Assembly (NCBI GenBank): GCA_017520845.1
Contig: JAFXEU010000074.1
Location: forward strand, 1 to 42,416
DNA: 42,416 nt
Direction of reading: 5' to 3'
Origin: Kiritimatiellia bacterium
GTDB taxonomy: Bacteria; Verrucomicrobiota; Kiritimatiellia; RFP12; UBA1067
Positions 1-7,896 of the stretch are shown here, one piece after another. The notes under the pieces are model-generated. The model made no database searches and had not been told where the DNA came from. It saw only the letters and a program-made list of their open reading frames with translations. Both the position numbers and the translations under genes were made by a program. Each line of letters starts with the position of its first letter. Within the stretch, counting starts at the first letter, position 1.

Positions 1-38
1 CGAAGTATGCGTATTTACTTGTCTAAGCGCGAAAATGC

Positions 39-212
39 ACCTGTCGCAAAGCGATCAGGTTCCCCGACGAGCAAAGCGAGGAGCTTTCGCGTAGCGAAAG
101 TCGCAAGAGGGTGCGCGTCACAACTCCGTAGCGAGTCGAGATCGAGAAGAGCTCGGCCTCGCGGTCGCTCGGCTTGCTCGCGTCCCTATGGGTTGCGAGC
201 CCGCTTACGCGG
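39..212. repeat. Cluster of short palindromic hairpins
   Basis: At least four stem-loops follow one another. ACCTGTCGC (39-47) pairs with GCGATCAGGT (51-60) with one bulge and an AAA loop. CTTTCGC (84-90) pairs with GCGAAAG (94-100) around GTA. GCTCGC (176-181) pairs with GCGAGC (195-200), with CCC/GGG inside. CCGC (201-204) pairs with GCGG (209-212) around TTAC. The loops are short and the stems share CGC/GCG cores, as in REP-like intergenic elements. No second copy was noticed in this window, so membership of a genome-wide family is untested. Confidence 0.45.
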
Positions 213-385
213 CGGATAATCCGTTAATCCATCGAAGCTCACTGCCGCCGCGATATGTAAAGTCACGGTAAGAACAAGGAGTAATAAGATTATGGTTATT
301 ACTGTTGTACAGAATGAATAAAGGCAAATGGGGAAAGGTGGGGAAATTTCAGAATTTTCGGCGCTTCCATGAGGCGGCGGGATTT

Positions 386-393
386 GGTATACT
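386..393 (+). promoter_or_regulatory. Extended -10 promoter of gpmI
   Basis: TGG followed by TATACT (388-393) forms an extended -10. No good -35 is seen at the expected distance. The transcript would start near 400, giving a leader of about 55 nt with Shine-Dalgarno AAGGAG at 441-446. The perfect palindrome ATTCGCGAAT (411-420) lies just downstream of the predicted start and could be an operator. Confidence 0.6.
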
Positions 394-455
394 ATTTAAT
401 ATTGAATTTCATTCGCGAATTTAATAAAAATTAAGTTCTTAAGGAGATAAATAAA

Positions 456-2042
456 ATGAGACCTGTAGTATTCATTATCCGTGACGGTTGGGGTGTTAAC
501 GAGCGCAAGGACGGCAATAGCGTCTATGGCGCCAAAACGCCCGTTATCGATCAGATCCGCGCCCGCTATCCCCATTGTCTTCTCGACTGCTGCGGCGAGG
601 CTGTAGGACTTCCCGACGGATACCAGGGTTCGTCTGAAGTCGGCCACCTCAACATGGGCGCGGGTCGTATCGTCGTTCAGGAACTGAAGCGCATTGACGA
701 CGGGCTCGCCTCCGGCGATCTCTTTAAGAACGAGAAGTGGAGTAAACTCATCGAGAATTGGAAGAAGAACAATTCCCAGTTCCATTTCTTCGGCCTTCTC
801 CAGGACGAGGGCGTTCACGCCCATCAGGAGCATCTTTTTAAACTCATGAAGCGCGCCCGCGCTGAATTCCCCGAGGGCAGAATCGTCGTTCATCCGTTCT
901 TGGACGGCCGTGACACTCCGCCCAGATCCACGCTCGAGTATATCGCCCGCCTTAAACAGGAACTCGCTACGATCGGCAATGCCGTTATCGGAACGGCTAT
1001 GGGCCGCTATTACGGTATGGACCGCGCGAAGAAGTATGCTCTTACCGATACCGCTTACTCCTGCATCGTCGATTGCGTCGGCGAGCGCGTCAATTCGATT
1101 GAAGAGGCCGTCAAGCACGAGTACGAGACGGGCAAGACCCCCGACAACACTCCCATGACCGACGAGTACATTCCCTGCTACGTCATCGGCGACTACGCCG
1201 GCATGCAGGACGGTGACGTCGTGATGCACACCAACTACCGTCAGGATCGCGCGATTCAGCTTACCCAGGCGTTTGTGTGTGACGATTACGCCGGTGTCCG
1301 TGCGCGTCGTCCCGCCGTCACATTCCTCGGTTTTTCGCGTTATTGGGATGAGTTTGAAGATTATCTTCTCGGCGCGGGCGGTTCGGGCGGCAGCATGGAC
1401 AACCTCCTCGGCGAGGTTATCTCCAAGGCCGGGCTTAAGCAGCTTCGTATCGCCGAAACGCAGAAGTTCCGTCATGTTACGAGCTTCTTCAACGGTAAGT
1501 CGACTACTCCATCCGAGGGCGAGGATCAGGTCGATGTCCCGAGCCGCTTCGATCCCGCGACGTTCGCTTCTCACCCCGAGATGGACGCGTACACGGTTAC
1601 CGACGAGCTTTTGAAGCGTCTTGAGAACAATCCCTACGGCTTTATCGCTGTAAACTATGCCAACTGCGACATGGTCGGCCATACGGGCGATTTTGACGCC
1701 GCCAGGAAGGCTGTCGAAGTCACCGACGAGTGCATCGGAAAACTTCTTCCGCGCCTCATGGAGCTCGACGCCCATGTTCTTATTTTCGCTGACCACGGTA
1801 ACGCGGAGCAGATGGTTGACTACAAGTCGGGTCTTACAAAGACGTCCCATACGCTCAATCTCGTCGAGTGTTTCTATGTCGCCAATGACGCGGCGGGCGT
1901 GAGGTTAACTCCTCTCGCTAAGCTTTCGGCCGTGGCGCCGACAGCTCTTCAGATGCTCGGTATCCCTGTTCCCCCGGAGATGACGACTCCTTCGCTTCTC
2001 GCAGGTAAAGAGCCTTGGTCCAAGACCGCTCTCAACGTCTGA
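456..2042 (+). CDS. gpmI: 2,3-bisphosphoglycerate-independent phosphoglycerate mutase
   Basis: This cytoplasmic enzyme interconverts 3- and 2-phosphoglycerate in glycolysis and gluconeogenesis using two metal ions. At 528 aa it has family-normal length. The N-terminal metal site has Asp10 in RDGWG, and the phosphoserine nucleophile is Ser60 in GSSEVGHLNMGAGR, where most relatives have GNSEVGHLN. Further family motifs are HPFLDGRDTPP, GRYYGMDR, NYRQDRAIQ, CDMVGHTGDFDA, FADHGNAEQM near residues 443-452 and the late TSHTLN. The ATG has an ideal AAGGAG nine bases upstream. It is the first gene of a run transcribed from the promoter at 386-393, and its stop overlaps the next start as TGATG. Confidence 0.96.
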   Translation: MRPVVFIIRDGWGVNERKDGNSVYGAKTPVIDQIRARYPHCLLDCCGEAVGLPDGYQGSSEVGHLNMGAGRIVVQELKRIDDGLASGDLFKNEKWSKLIENWKKNNSQFHFFGLLQDEGVHAHQEHLFKLMKRARAEFPEGRIVVHPFLDGRDTPPRSTLEYIARLKQELATIGNAVIGTAMGRYYGMDRAKKYALTDTAYSCIVDCVGERVNSIEEAVKHEYETGKTPDNTPMTDEYIPCYVIGDYAGMQDGDVVMHTNYRQDRAIQLTQAFVCDDYAGVRARRPAVTFLGFSRYWDEFEDYLLGAGGSGGSMDNLLGEVISKAGLKQLRIAETQKFRHVTSFFNGKSTTPSEGEDQVDVPSRFDPATFASHPEMDAYTVTDELLKRLENNPYGFIAVNYANCDMVGHTGDFDAARKAVEVTDECIGKLLPRLMELDAHVLIFADHGNAEQMVDYKSGLTKTSHTLNLVECFYVANDAAGVRLTPLAKLSAVAPTALQMLGIPVPPEMTTPSLLAGKEPWSKTALNV

Positions 2043-3031
2043 TGCGTCGGTTATTCGTTTCGATTGCGTTTGTACTTCTCGCTGCGTCGGTTATGGCCGG
2101 CGTGAGCGTGAGCAAACGCTATCGGAGCGAGCGCAATAAAGAGCGCGAGGTCAGAAAGTCGACCGAGTTCATAATTCTCCATACGACCGAGGCTGCCGAG
2201 AAAAGTTCACTGAGGCATGTTTCCGAAAGGGGGCTTTGCCATTATTGCGTAACACCTTCGGGAGCTATCTATCAGATTATCGACCGTCATCGCGTCGCGT
2301 TTCACGCGGGATGTTCGATGTGGAACGCGAAGGAGGAGATCGATAAACATTCAATCGGTATTGAGTGTGTCGGCTATCACGACAAGGTAATGCCCCGCAA
2401 GCAGCTTAACGCAATCCGAGATCTGGTTGCGGAACTTCAGGCGATCTACGGAATTCCGGACGATAAGGTTCTGACCCACAGTCAGGTCGCTTTCGGCGAG
2501 AAGAACAAATGGCAGAAGCGCCGTCACCGCGGGCGCAAACGCTGCGGAATGCTGTTCGCGATGCCGAGTGTGCGGGGCGTTCTTAAGCTCGACTCCCGCC
2601 CGGCGTTCGATCCCGACGTAAAGGCGAAGCGACTTATCGTCGCCGATAAATATCTTAACAGCGTCTTGTACGGTTCCTTGGACACGATGGTTAAAACTTA
2701 CGGCAAGGCGACGATAAAAAAGGTTGATCCGACAAAATCCAAACTCGTAAAGGCAGATCCGAAAAAGAAGGGTATAACAGGTGAGGTTAATTCCCGTCCT
2801 GCATCGGCTAAGTTTAAAATAATTCCGCAGTCAATTGCCGAATTGAACGCTCAGGGCTTCAAAGCCGTCGGTGTTGTTTCCAAAAAGAAACTTCCCTTGA
2901 ATATCGTCGGGAAACATTGGAATTCAAAAGATACGTATTATTCAATTCGCGGTCGTGTCATTCCCGGAAACATCGTAGATCCGAAGCGGTTTGAAGAAGG
3001 TATGACGATATGGAGAAAGCCAACGAAATGA
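2042..3031 (+). CDS. Exported N-acetylmuramoyl-L-alanine amidase, Amidase_2 fold
   Basis: Probable zinc amidase cleaving the bond between N-acetylmuramic acid and the peptide stem of peptidoglycan. I chose the ATG at 2042 (329 aa), which overlaps the gpmI stop as TGATG and opens directly into a signal peptide (MRRLFVSIAFVLLAASVMAG). An upstream in-frame ATG at 2015 lies inside gpmI. The catalytic domain covers about residues 40-175. Expected zinc ligands are His47 in ILHTT, His146 in THSQV and Cys168 in RKRCGM, so the triad looks His-His-Cys as in T7 lysozyme rather than His-His-Asp as in AmpD. Glu109 in IGIECVG is the likely catalytic region. The Lys-rich tail from about 200 to 329 was not recognised and may bind cell wall. 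Confidence 0.85.
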   Translation: MRRLFVSIAFVLLAASVMAGVSVSKRYRSERNKEREVRKSTEFIILHTTEAAEKSSLRHVSERGLCHYCVTPSGAIYQIIDRHRVAFHAGCSMWNAKEEIDKHSIGIECVGYHDKVMPRKQLNAIRDLVAELQAIYGIPDDKVLTHSQVAFGEKNKWQKRRHRGRKRCGMLFAMPSVRGVLKLDSRPAFDPDVKAKRLIVADKYLNSVLYGSLDTMVKTYGKATIKKVDPTKSKLVKADPKKKGITGEVNSRPASAKFKIIPQSIAELNAQGFKAVGVVSKKKLPLNIVGKHWNSKDTYYSIRGRVIPGNIVDPKRFEEGMTIWRKPTK

Positions 3032-3951
3032 GCGAAGAAAAATCCAAAGAAAATCTCGTCATTATCGGCAGCGGGCCCGCCGGTCTCGCGGCGGGCATAT
3101 ATGCGTCGCGCGCCGGTCTTAAGCCGCTTGTCATTGAAGGTATGCTCGCGGGCGGACAGTTGACGAAGACGGACGAGGTTGAGAATTATCCCGGTTTTGA
3201 AAATCCCCAGACAGGGCTTTCTCTTATGGCGGCTATGCGCGCTCAGGCTGAACGCGCGGGAGTCCGCTTTGAGATGGATGAGATTTCGTCTGTCGATTTT
3301 TCTTCTTCCGTCAAGCGCCTTTCCGGAATGATGGGGGATATTACGTCCGATGCCGTCATTGTCGCGACGGGAGCGGGTGCGCGCTGGACTAATCTTCCCG
3401 GCGAAGATAAATATAAAAACAAAGGCATCAGCGCGTGCGCCGTGTGCGACGGCGCGTTTTTCAAGGGTGCCGACGTCGCCGTCATCGGAGGGGGCGATAC
3501 GGCTCTTGGAGATGCGCTCTATCTTTCGCGTATCGCGAAGTCAGTTTATCTTATCCACCGCCGCGATGCGTTTCGAGGTACTAAAGTTCTCGCGGAGCGC
3601 GTTCTAAATACGCCGAACATCACCGTTCTTTGGAACACGACCGTCTCATCGTTTGAGGGAGACGGCGCGAGATTGACTTCGCTTAAGCTTTCGGGAGACC
3701 GCGAAATCGCCGTGACGGGTGCGTTCGTCGCCATCGGTCACGATCCTCAGACGGTGTTCCTTAGAGGCGCCGTCGATCTTGACGACGCCGGTTACGTAAG
3801 GGTGGAGCGTACGCGTACCAATGTCGATGGCGTATTCGCGGCGGGCGATTGCGCAGATCCGTTTTACAAACAGGCCGTAATCGCGGCGGGCGCGGGTGCG
3901 CAGGCGGCGATCGAGGCTCAACATTACCTGCAAGAAAGGGGTCTTGTATGA
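3028..3951 (+). CDS. trxB: Thioredoxin reductase
   Basis: FAD- and NADPH-dependent reductase (307 aa) that keeps thioredoxin reduced. Visible motifs are the FAD-binding GSGPAGLAAGIYASRAG near residues 14-30, the redox disulfide Cys137-Ala-Val-Cys140, the NADPH-binding GGGDTALGDAL, and the C-terminal FAD motif GVFAAGDCAD. The ATG at 3028 overlaps the amidase stop as ATGA, with GGAG at 3012-3015. An in-frame ATG at 3010 would add six residues and overlap the amidase more deeply. Its substrate thioredoxin is encoded immediately downstream, again with an ATGA overlap, which strongly supports the call. Confidence 0.96.
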   Translation: MSEEKSKENLVIIGSGPAGLAAGIYASRAGLKPLVIEGMLAGGQLTKTDEVENYPGFENPQTGLSLMAAMRAQAERAGVRFEMDEISSVDFSSSVKRLSGMMGDITSDAVIVATGAGARWTNLPGEDKYKNKGISACAVCDGAFFKGADVAVIGGGDTALGDALYLSRIAKSVYLIHRRDAFRGTKVLAERVLNTPNITVLWNTTVSSFEGDGARLTSLKLSGDREIAVTGAFVAIGHDPQTVFLRGAVDLDDAGYVRVERTRTNVDGVFAAGDCADPFYKQAVIAAGAGAQAAIEAQHYLQERGLV

Positions 3952-4256
3952 TTACCGACATCAACGAAAAAGATTTTGATTCCGCAATCGCCGAGGGCGT
4001 TGTTCTCGTTGACTTCTGGGCGACATGGTGCGGACCCTGCAAGATGCAGGGCGCAATTCTTGAGTCGAAGGTTGCGCCCGTGAAGCCCGAGCTTAAAATT
4101 CTCAAGGTCGATATCGACGGGAATATTTCGCTCGCACAGAAATTCGGCATCATGTCGATTCCTGCGCTCAGGATTTTCAAAAACGGAAATCTCGTCAAAT
4201 CCTTTGACGGCGTCACGAAGCCCGAGGAGATCATCGCCGCGGTCGAGAACGCTTAA
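3948..4256 (+). CDS. trxA: Thioredoxin
   Basis: Small cytoplasmic disulfide reductase (102 aa). It has the classical active site WCGPCK with Cys28 and Cys31 and the cis-proline Pro72 in SIPAL, where most thioredoxins have TPT. The ATG overlaps the trxB stop as ATGA and is preceded by AAGAAAGGGG. Longer in-frame openings upstream run through trxB and are not needed, because the thioredoxin fold begins at this Met. Together with trxB it makes a complete reductase/thioredoxin pair. Confidence 0.95.
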   Translation: MITDINEKDFDSAIAEGVVLVDFWATWCGPCKMQGAILESKVAPVKPELKILKVDIDGNISLAQKFGIMSIPALRIFKNGNLVKSFDGVTKPEEIIAAVENA

Positions 4257-4272
4257 TCAAGGGATTGGCGAT

Positions 4273-5028
4273 ATGAAATTTGAACCGAACGTTCACACGC
4301 TCGTATGGGGGAGCGAGAGTTGGGAGATTTCGGCGCATTCTTCTTCTCCGAGTGTCATAGCCGACGGCGTTGAGAAGGGGCGTACGCTCGCGGAGGTTGA
4401 GCCTGAGTTTCCTGTTCTTGCGAAAGTGATCGACGCTAAAACGCGACTTTCGGTCCAGGTGCATCCGAACGAGCGCACGGCTCTGATCGCGGGCGGTGAG
4501 CCTAAGACGGAGATGTGGTGTGTTCTCGAGCCGGGGCCGATCTATGCGGGGCTTAAGAGCGGTGTCGGCGCGTCAGAAGTCGAGAGCGCCATCGCTGACG
4601 GGAAGTTTGAGGATATTCTCGTTAAGCACGATGCGAAGAAATACGATACCTTTTTTATTCCCGGCGGTCTTGTTCATGCGATCGGAGACGGCGTAAAACT
4701 TTACGAAGTCCAGCAGAGCTCCAATACGACCTACAGACTTTACGACTGGGGACGCACAGGCGCCGACGGAAAGCCGCGTGAGCTTCATATCGCCAAGTCT
4801 CTTGAATGCATCGATTTCACATTAGGCGTTCCGGAGCCTGTCCGAAACGTGAAGTGTGAGTTTTTCGACTTTACCCAGCACGATTTCCCCGAAGAGCGCG
4901 AGGTGACCGCCGAGAGCGATTATCTTCTCGTTTATGAGGTTGAAAAATCTCTTTCAACGCTTCTTCGCCGAGGTGAAAAAACTTTGGTCGGACCGGGTCG
5001 CGTCTTTTTAACAGCTGTTTCAAAATGA
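4273..5028 (+). CDS. manA: Class I mannose-6-phosphate isomerase
   Basis: Zinc cupin enzyme interconverting mannose 6-phosphate and fructose 6-phosphate. The length of 251 aa fits the short family form rather than the roughly 390-aa enterobacterial form. Likely zinc ligands are Gln62 and His64 in VQVHPN, Glu80 in KTEMW and His135 in GLVHAIG. The family signature QQSSNTTYRLYDWGR is at 147-161. The ATG at 4273 follows trxA by 16 nt with only a weak GGGATTGG ribosome site. An in-frame ATG at 4204 lies inside trxA and is unlikely. The stop overlaps the next start as ATGA. Confidence 0.92.
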   Translation: MKFEPNVHTLVWGSESWEISAHSSSPSVIADGVEKGRTLAEVEPEFPVLAKVIDAKTRLSVQVHPNERTALIAGGEPKTEMWCVLEPGPIYAGLKSGVGASEVESAIADGKFEDILVKHDAKKYDTFFIPGGLVHAIGDGVKLYEVQQSSNTTYRLYDWGRTGADGKPRELHIAKSLECIDFTLGVPEPVRNVKCEFFDFTQHDFPEEREVTAESDYLLVYEVEKSLSTLLRRGEKTLVGPGRVFLTAVSK

Positions 5029-5867
5029 GTACTGTTGATAAAATTTTAGCGCTCATACGCGATACAAGTTCATCTCTTCCCGACGATGTCGAGAAGGCGA
5101 TTTTAAAAGCGATGCGCCGCGAAGAAAAGGGTTCTTCGGCGAAGATGATTCTTAAGACGATTCTCGATAACTGCGCTCTCGCGCGAGAGAACGTTACGCC
5201 GCTTTGCCAGGATACGGGGACGCTGACGTTTTTCGTAGATTCCCGGCTTCGCAAGAAGGTCAACCGCAAGGTGGTTTCCGAAGCGGCCCGCAAGGCGACT
5301 GAAAAAGGATATCTCAGAAAGAACTGCATAGATTCCGTTGACGGGAGGTCCTACGACGACAACGTCGCGGAAGGTGCGCCGGTCATACATTATTTCGAAC
5401 CGGAGTCTCCCGATTCCAGGCCGACAGTCACGCTCATAATGAAGGGCGGCGGCTCGGAGAATATGTCGCGCCAGTATTCGCTTCCCGATTCGTCTCTCGG
5501 AGCGGGGCGCGATCTGAAGGGCGTTGAAAAATGTATTCTCGACGCCGTCGTCAAGACTCAGGGCTACGGTTGCGCGCCCGGTATTCTCGGAGTTTGTATC
5601 GGCGGCGACAGAGCGACGGGCTACGAGATCGCCAAGGAGCAGCTTTTAAGAGGTTTGGCGGATTCGTCGAAAGATCCGCGACTTGCGAAGATGGAGAAGT
5701 CTATTCTCAAGAAGGCCAATTCGCTCGGTATCGGGCCGATGGGGCTCGGTGGAAAGACGACGCTTCTCGGGGTTAAGATCGCATCCCGCCCGCGTGTTCC
5801 CGCGAGCTTTTTCGTGACGATAGCGTATATGTGCTGGGCAGGGCGCAGAAGGACGGTGGAAATATGA
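5025..5867 (+). CDS. Class I fumarate hydratase, alpha subunit
   Basis: The iron-sulfur half of a two-subunit class I hydro-lyase (280 aa), interconverting fumarate and malate in the TCA cycle or reductive branch. Three cysteines are spaced as expected for the 4Fe-4S cluster: Cys61 in CQDTG, Cys183 in GYGCAPGI and Cys270 in AYMCWA. Other motifs are GGGSENMSRQ near 141-150 and the tail SFFVTIAYMCWAGRR. Class I fumarases are oxygen-sensitive, which fits an anaerobic host. L-tartrate dehydratase is a related alternative and cannot be excluded. The partner subunit starts in the ATGA overlap downstream. Confidence 0.9.
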   Translation: MSTVDKILALIRDTSSSLPDDVEKAILKAMRREEKGSSAKMILKTILDNCALARENVTPLCQDTGTLTFFVDSRLRKKVNRKVVSEAARKATEKGYLRKNCIDSVDGRSYDDNVAEGAPVIHYFEPESPDSRPTVTLIMKGGGSENMSRQYSLPDSSLGAGRDLKGVEKCILDAVVKTQGYGCAPGILGVCIGGDRATGYEIAKEQLLRGLADSSKDPRLAKMEKSILKKANSLGIGPMGLGGKTTLLGVKIASRPRVPASFFVTIAYMCWAGRRRTVEI

Positions 5868-6433
5868 TCGAGCTTAAGTATCCGTTTGACGAGAAGTCGA
5901 TCCGCTCGTTGAAGGCGGGTGACGCCGTGAGCATCACCGGCGTTATTCATACAGGGCGCGACAAGTTCCATAAGTATTTCGCCGACGGCGGCAGGATAAA
6001 CGTCGATTTTAAAGACGGCGCGCTCTTTCACTGCGGTCCTGTGGTCGTTAAACGGGGCGGCGAGTGGAAGGTTGTCGCGGCGGGACCTACGACTTCGGTA
6101 AGAGAGAATCCCTACGAGCCTGAATTCATCGCCAAGTCAGGCGTAAGGATAATTATCGGGAAGGGCGGTATGGACGCCGCGACATTGGAGGCGATGCGCA
6201 AATACGGCGCGGTTTACGTTCAGGCGGTTGGCGGGGCGGCGGCTGTTTCGGCCGCGTCGGTAAAGCGCGTTCAAGGCGTCGATTTTCTCGATGAATTCGG
6301 CGCCGCCGAGGCGTGCTGGCATTTTGAAGTCGAGGGCTTTCGCGGAGTCGTCGCGATGGACTCTGGCGGCACGAGTCTTTTCGACCGTGTCGCCTCATCT
6401 TCGCATAAAAAATTTCTTGAGTTTTACAATTAA
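5864..6433 (+). CDS. Class I fumarate hydratase, beta subunit
   Basis: C-terminal half of the class I fumarase (189 aa), which completes the substrate site of the alpha subunit. Recognisable features are GVIHTGRDKFHKYF near 27-41, corresponding to the family TARDxAH segment, then AGPTTSVREN, GKGGMDAAT and AVGGAAAVSAASV. The ATG at 5864 overlaps the alpha stop as ATGA, with GGTGGA just upstream. Another in-frame Met at 5831 would overlap the alpha gene by 37 nt. The split-gene arrangement with equal stoichiometry through coupling is typical of bacterial and archaeal two-subunit enzymes. Confidence 0.9.
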   Translation: MIELKYPFDEKSIRSLKAGDAVSITGVIHTGRDKFHKYFADGGRINVDFKDGALFHCGPVVVKRGGEWKVVAAGPTTSVRENPYEPEFIAKSGVRIIIGKGGMDAATLEAMRKYGAVYVQAVGGAAAVSAASVKRVQGVDFLDEFGAAEACWHFEVEGFRGVVAMDSGGTSLFDRVASSSHKKFLEFYN

Positions 6434-6465
6434 ATCGACTTAATAAAAAGAAAGGGGTATATCTT

Positions 6466-7866
6466 ATGCGGTTAAGCAGAATGTCGTTTTTTAAGTCAGC
6501 TCTCGCCGCCGGAGCGTTTCCGTATGTTGCCGGATGTCTTGGATTGAAAGGTAGCGCTAAGCGAGGGGATAAGGTGCGTCTAGCGTGTATCGGCGTGGGA
6601 AATCAGGCTTGGAACGATATTGTTGAATTCATGAAGACCGGTGACGCCGTTATCGCCGCGCTCTGCGATGTCGATCTCGGCGCGAAGCATACCGAGAAAG
6701 CCTTGGCGACCTACCCGAATGTGCCCCGCTTTAAAGACTTCCGCAGGATGTTCGATGCGATGGAGGGTAAAATCGATGCGGTGCTCGTCGGTACTCCCGA
6801 TTTCTCACACTTCCCGGCCACGATGGACGCCATACGGCGAGGTATACCGGTTTATGTCGAAAAGCCTCTCGCCCACACTTTCCAGGAGTGCGAACTTCTT
6901 ATGCAGGCCGAAAAGAAGTACAACGCGATCTGCCAGCTCGGCAACCAGGGACATTCAGGCGCAAATCCTCTTCAGATGGGTGAATATGTCAAGAAAGGAA
7001 TTATCGATCCTTCCAAGCTCGTTCGCATGGTCGCCCACATGAACAACCCTCGCCGTTGGCATAAGTGGAACGGCGATGTTAAATCTTTCCCGGCCGCTGA
7101 AAAAATCCCTGAAACTCTTGATTGGGATCTCTGGCTTTCTCAGACGCTCCCGCACGGTTATTCCAAACATTACATCAACGGCGATTGGCGCTGCTGGTAC
7201 GACTTCGGCATGGGATGTCTCGGAGACTGGGGTGCGCATACGATGGATACGATGCACCGCTTCTTTGAACTGGGACTTCCGAGCGAAGTTAAGATTTCGG
7301 ATGTTAAAGGTTGGAATCCCTATGTTTATCCTATGCAGGATACACTCCGGTTCACCTTTGATGCAAAGGGTAAGCGTCCGAAAATCGATCTTGAATGGTA
7401 CGAGGGCATTAATAATATGCCTAAACTGCCGAAGGGCTATAAATATCTCGCCTGGGGCGGCGATATTCCCGCTGCGAAAGGTTCTACCGCCAAAGCCGCC
7501 CAAAAGCTTATTCCCGGACGCTTTTTTGAACTCAGCGACGGTTCCGCCTGGGAGGGCGGCTCTCACAGCGCGCCGCTTCTTAAGATCGGCGTCGATAAAA
7601 AGGATCTCCCCGCCTATACCCAGCCCGTCGGAACTCACTGGAAGAACTTCTTTATGGCCGTCAAGGGCGAGGCGAAGGTAAATTCTCCGTTCTCCATCGG
7701 AGCTCCGCTTTCGCAGGTCTTCTGTTTGGGCGTAATCGCTCAGCGTCTCAACCGCGGCTTCAGGTTCGATCCCGTAACCAAGCGCGTTGTCGGGGACGAT
7801 GTTGCCGATGCGCTTCTTCGCGGCCCCGCGCCGCGCAAGGGATGGGAAGAGTTTTACAGAATCTGA
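6466..7866 (+). CDS. Exported Gfo/Idh/MocA-family oxidoreductase, probable lipoprotein
   Basis: NAD(P)-dependent sugar oxidoreductase family protein (466 aa), substrate unknown. After the N-terminal region there is a Rossmann segment with IGVGNQAW near 42-49, EKPLAHT near 131-137 including the family EKP, and DWGAHTMD near 252-259. The N-terminus MRLSRMSFFKSALAAG resembles a Tat signal (SRRxFLK) with the second Arg replaced by Met. It ends in a lipobox VAGC with Cys24, so the protein is probably exported and lipid-anchored. An internal Met at 6481 would drop the Arg residues. AAAGAAAGGGG precedes the start. The next genes encode a sugar TIM-barrel/DUF1080 fusion and a phosphoesterase, supporting an extracytoplasmic sugar pathway. 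Confidence 0.88.
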   Translation: MRLSRMSFFKSALAAGAFPYVAGCLGLKGSAKRGDKVRLACIGVGNQAWNDIVEFMKTGDAVIAALCDVDLGAKHTEKALATYPNVPRFKDFRRMFDAMEGKIDAVLVGTPDFSHFPATMDAIRRGIPVYVEKPLAHTFQECELLMQAEKKYNAICQLGNQGHSGANPLQMGEYVKKGIIDPSKLVRMVAHMNNPRRWHKWNGDVKSFPAAEKIPETLDWDLWLSQTLPHGYSKHYINGDWRCWYDFGMGCLGDWGAHTMDTMHRFFELGLPSEVKISDVKGWNPYVYPMQDTLRFTFDAKGKRPKIDLEWYEGINNMPKLPKGYKYLAWGGDIPAAKGSTAKAAQKLIPGRFFELSDGSAWEGGSHSAPLLKIGVDKKDLPAYTQPVGTHWKNFFMAVKGEAKVNSPFSIGAPLSQVFCLGVIAQRLNRGFRFDPVTKRVVGDDVADALLRGPAPRKGWEEFYRI

Positions 7867-7896
7867 TCGTGCAGTTTTCAGTTAAGGGGTAAAAGA

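Larger units (their letters stand above)
1..455. other. Non-coding 5' region with hairpin cluster and promoter
   Basis: I see no convincing gene in these 455 bases. Positions 39-212 hold several short hairpins, annotated separately. Positions 280-303 hold an 8-bp perfect inverted repeat, AGTAATAA and TTATTACT, around an 8-nt spacer. The gpmI promoter is at 386-393 and its Shine-Dalgarno AAGGAG at 441-446. An open frame at 7-219 encodes only Arg/Ser-rich low-complexity sequence and is best read as non-coding. Confidence 0.6.

Noticed and set aside
7-219. 70-codon open frame at the window start
   Set aside because: Its product is Arg/Ser-rich low-complexity sequence produced by the hairpin cluster, with no ribosome site and no recognisable fold.
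292-321. Nine-codon frame (MVITVVQNE) with AAGGAG ten bases upstream
   Set aside because: Too short to support, it lies upstream of the predicted gpmI promoter and largely within the inverted repeat.
396-1850. Long minus-strand open frame opposite gpmI
   Set aside because: The plus strand encodes a complete, motif-bearing gpmI. The antisense frame has no recognisable motif and arises from codon bias.
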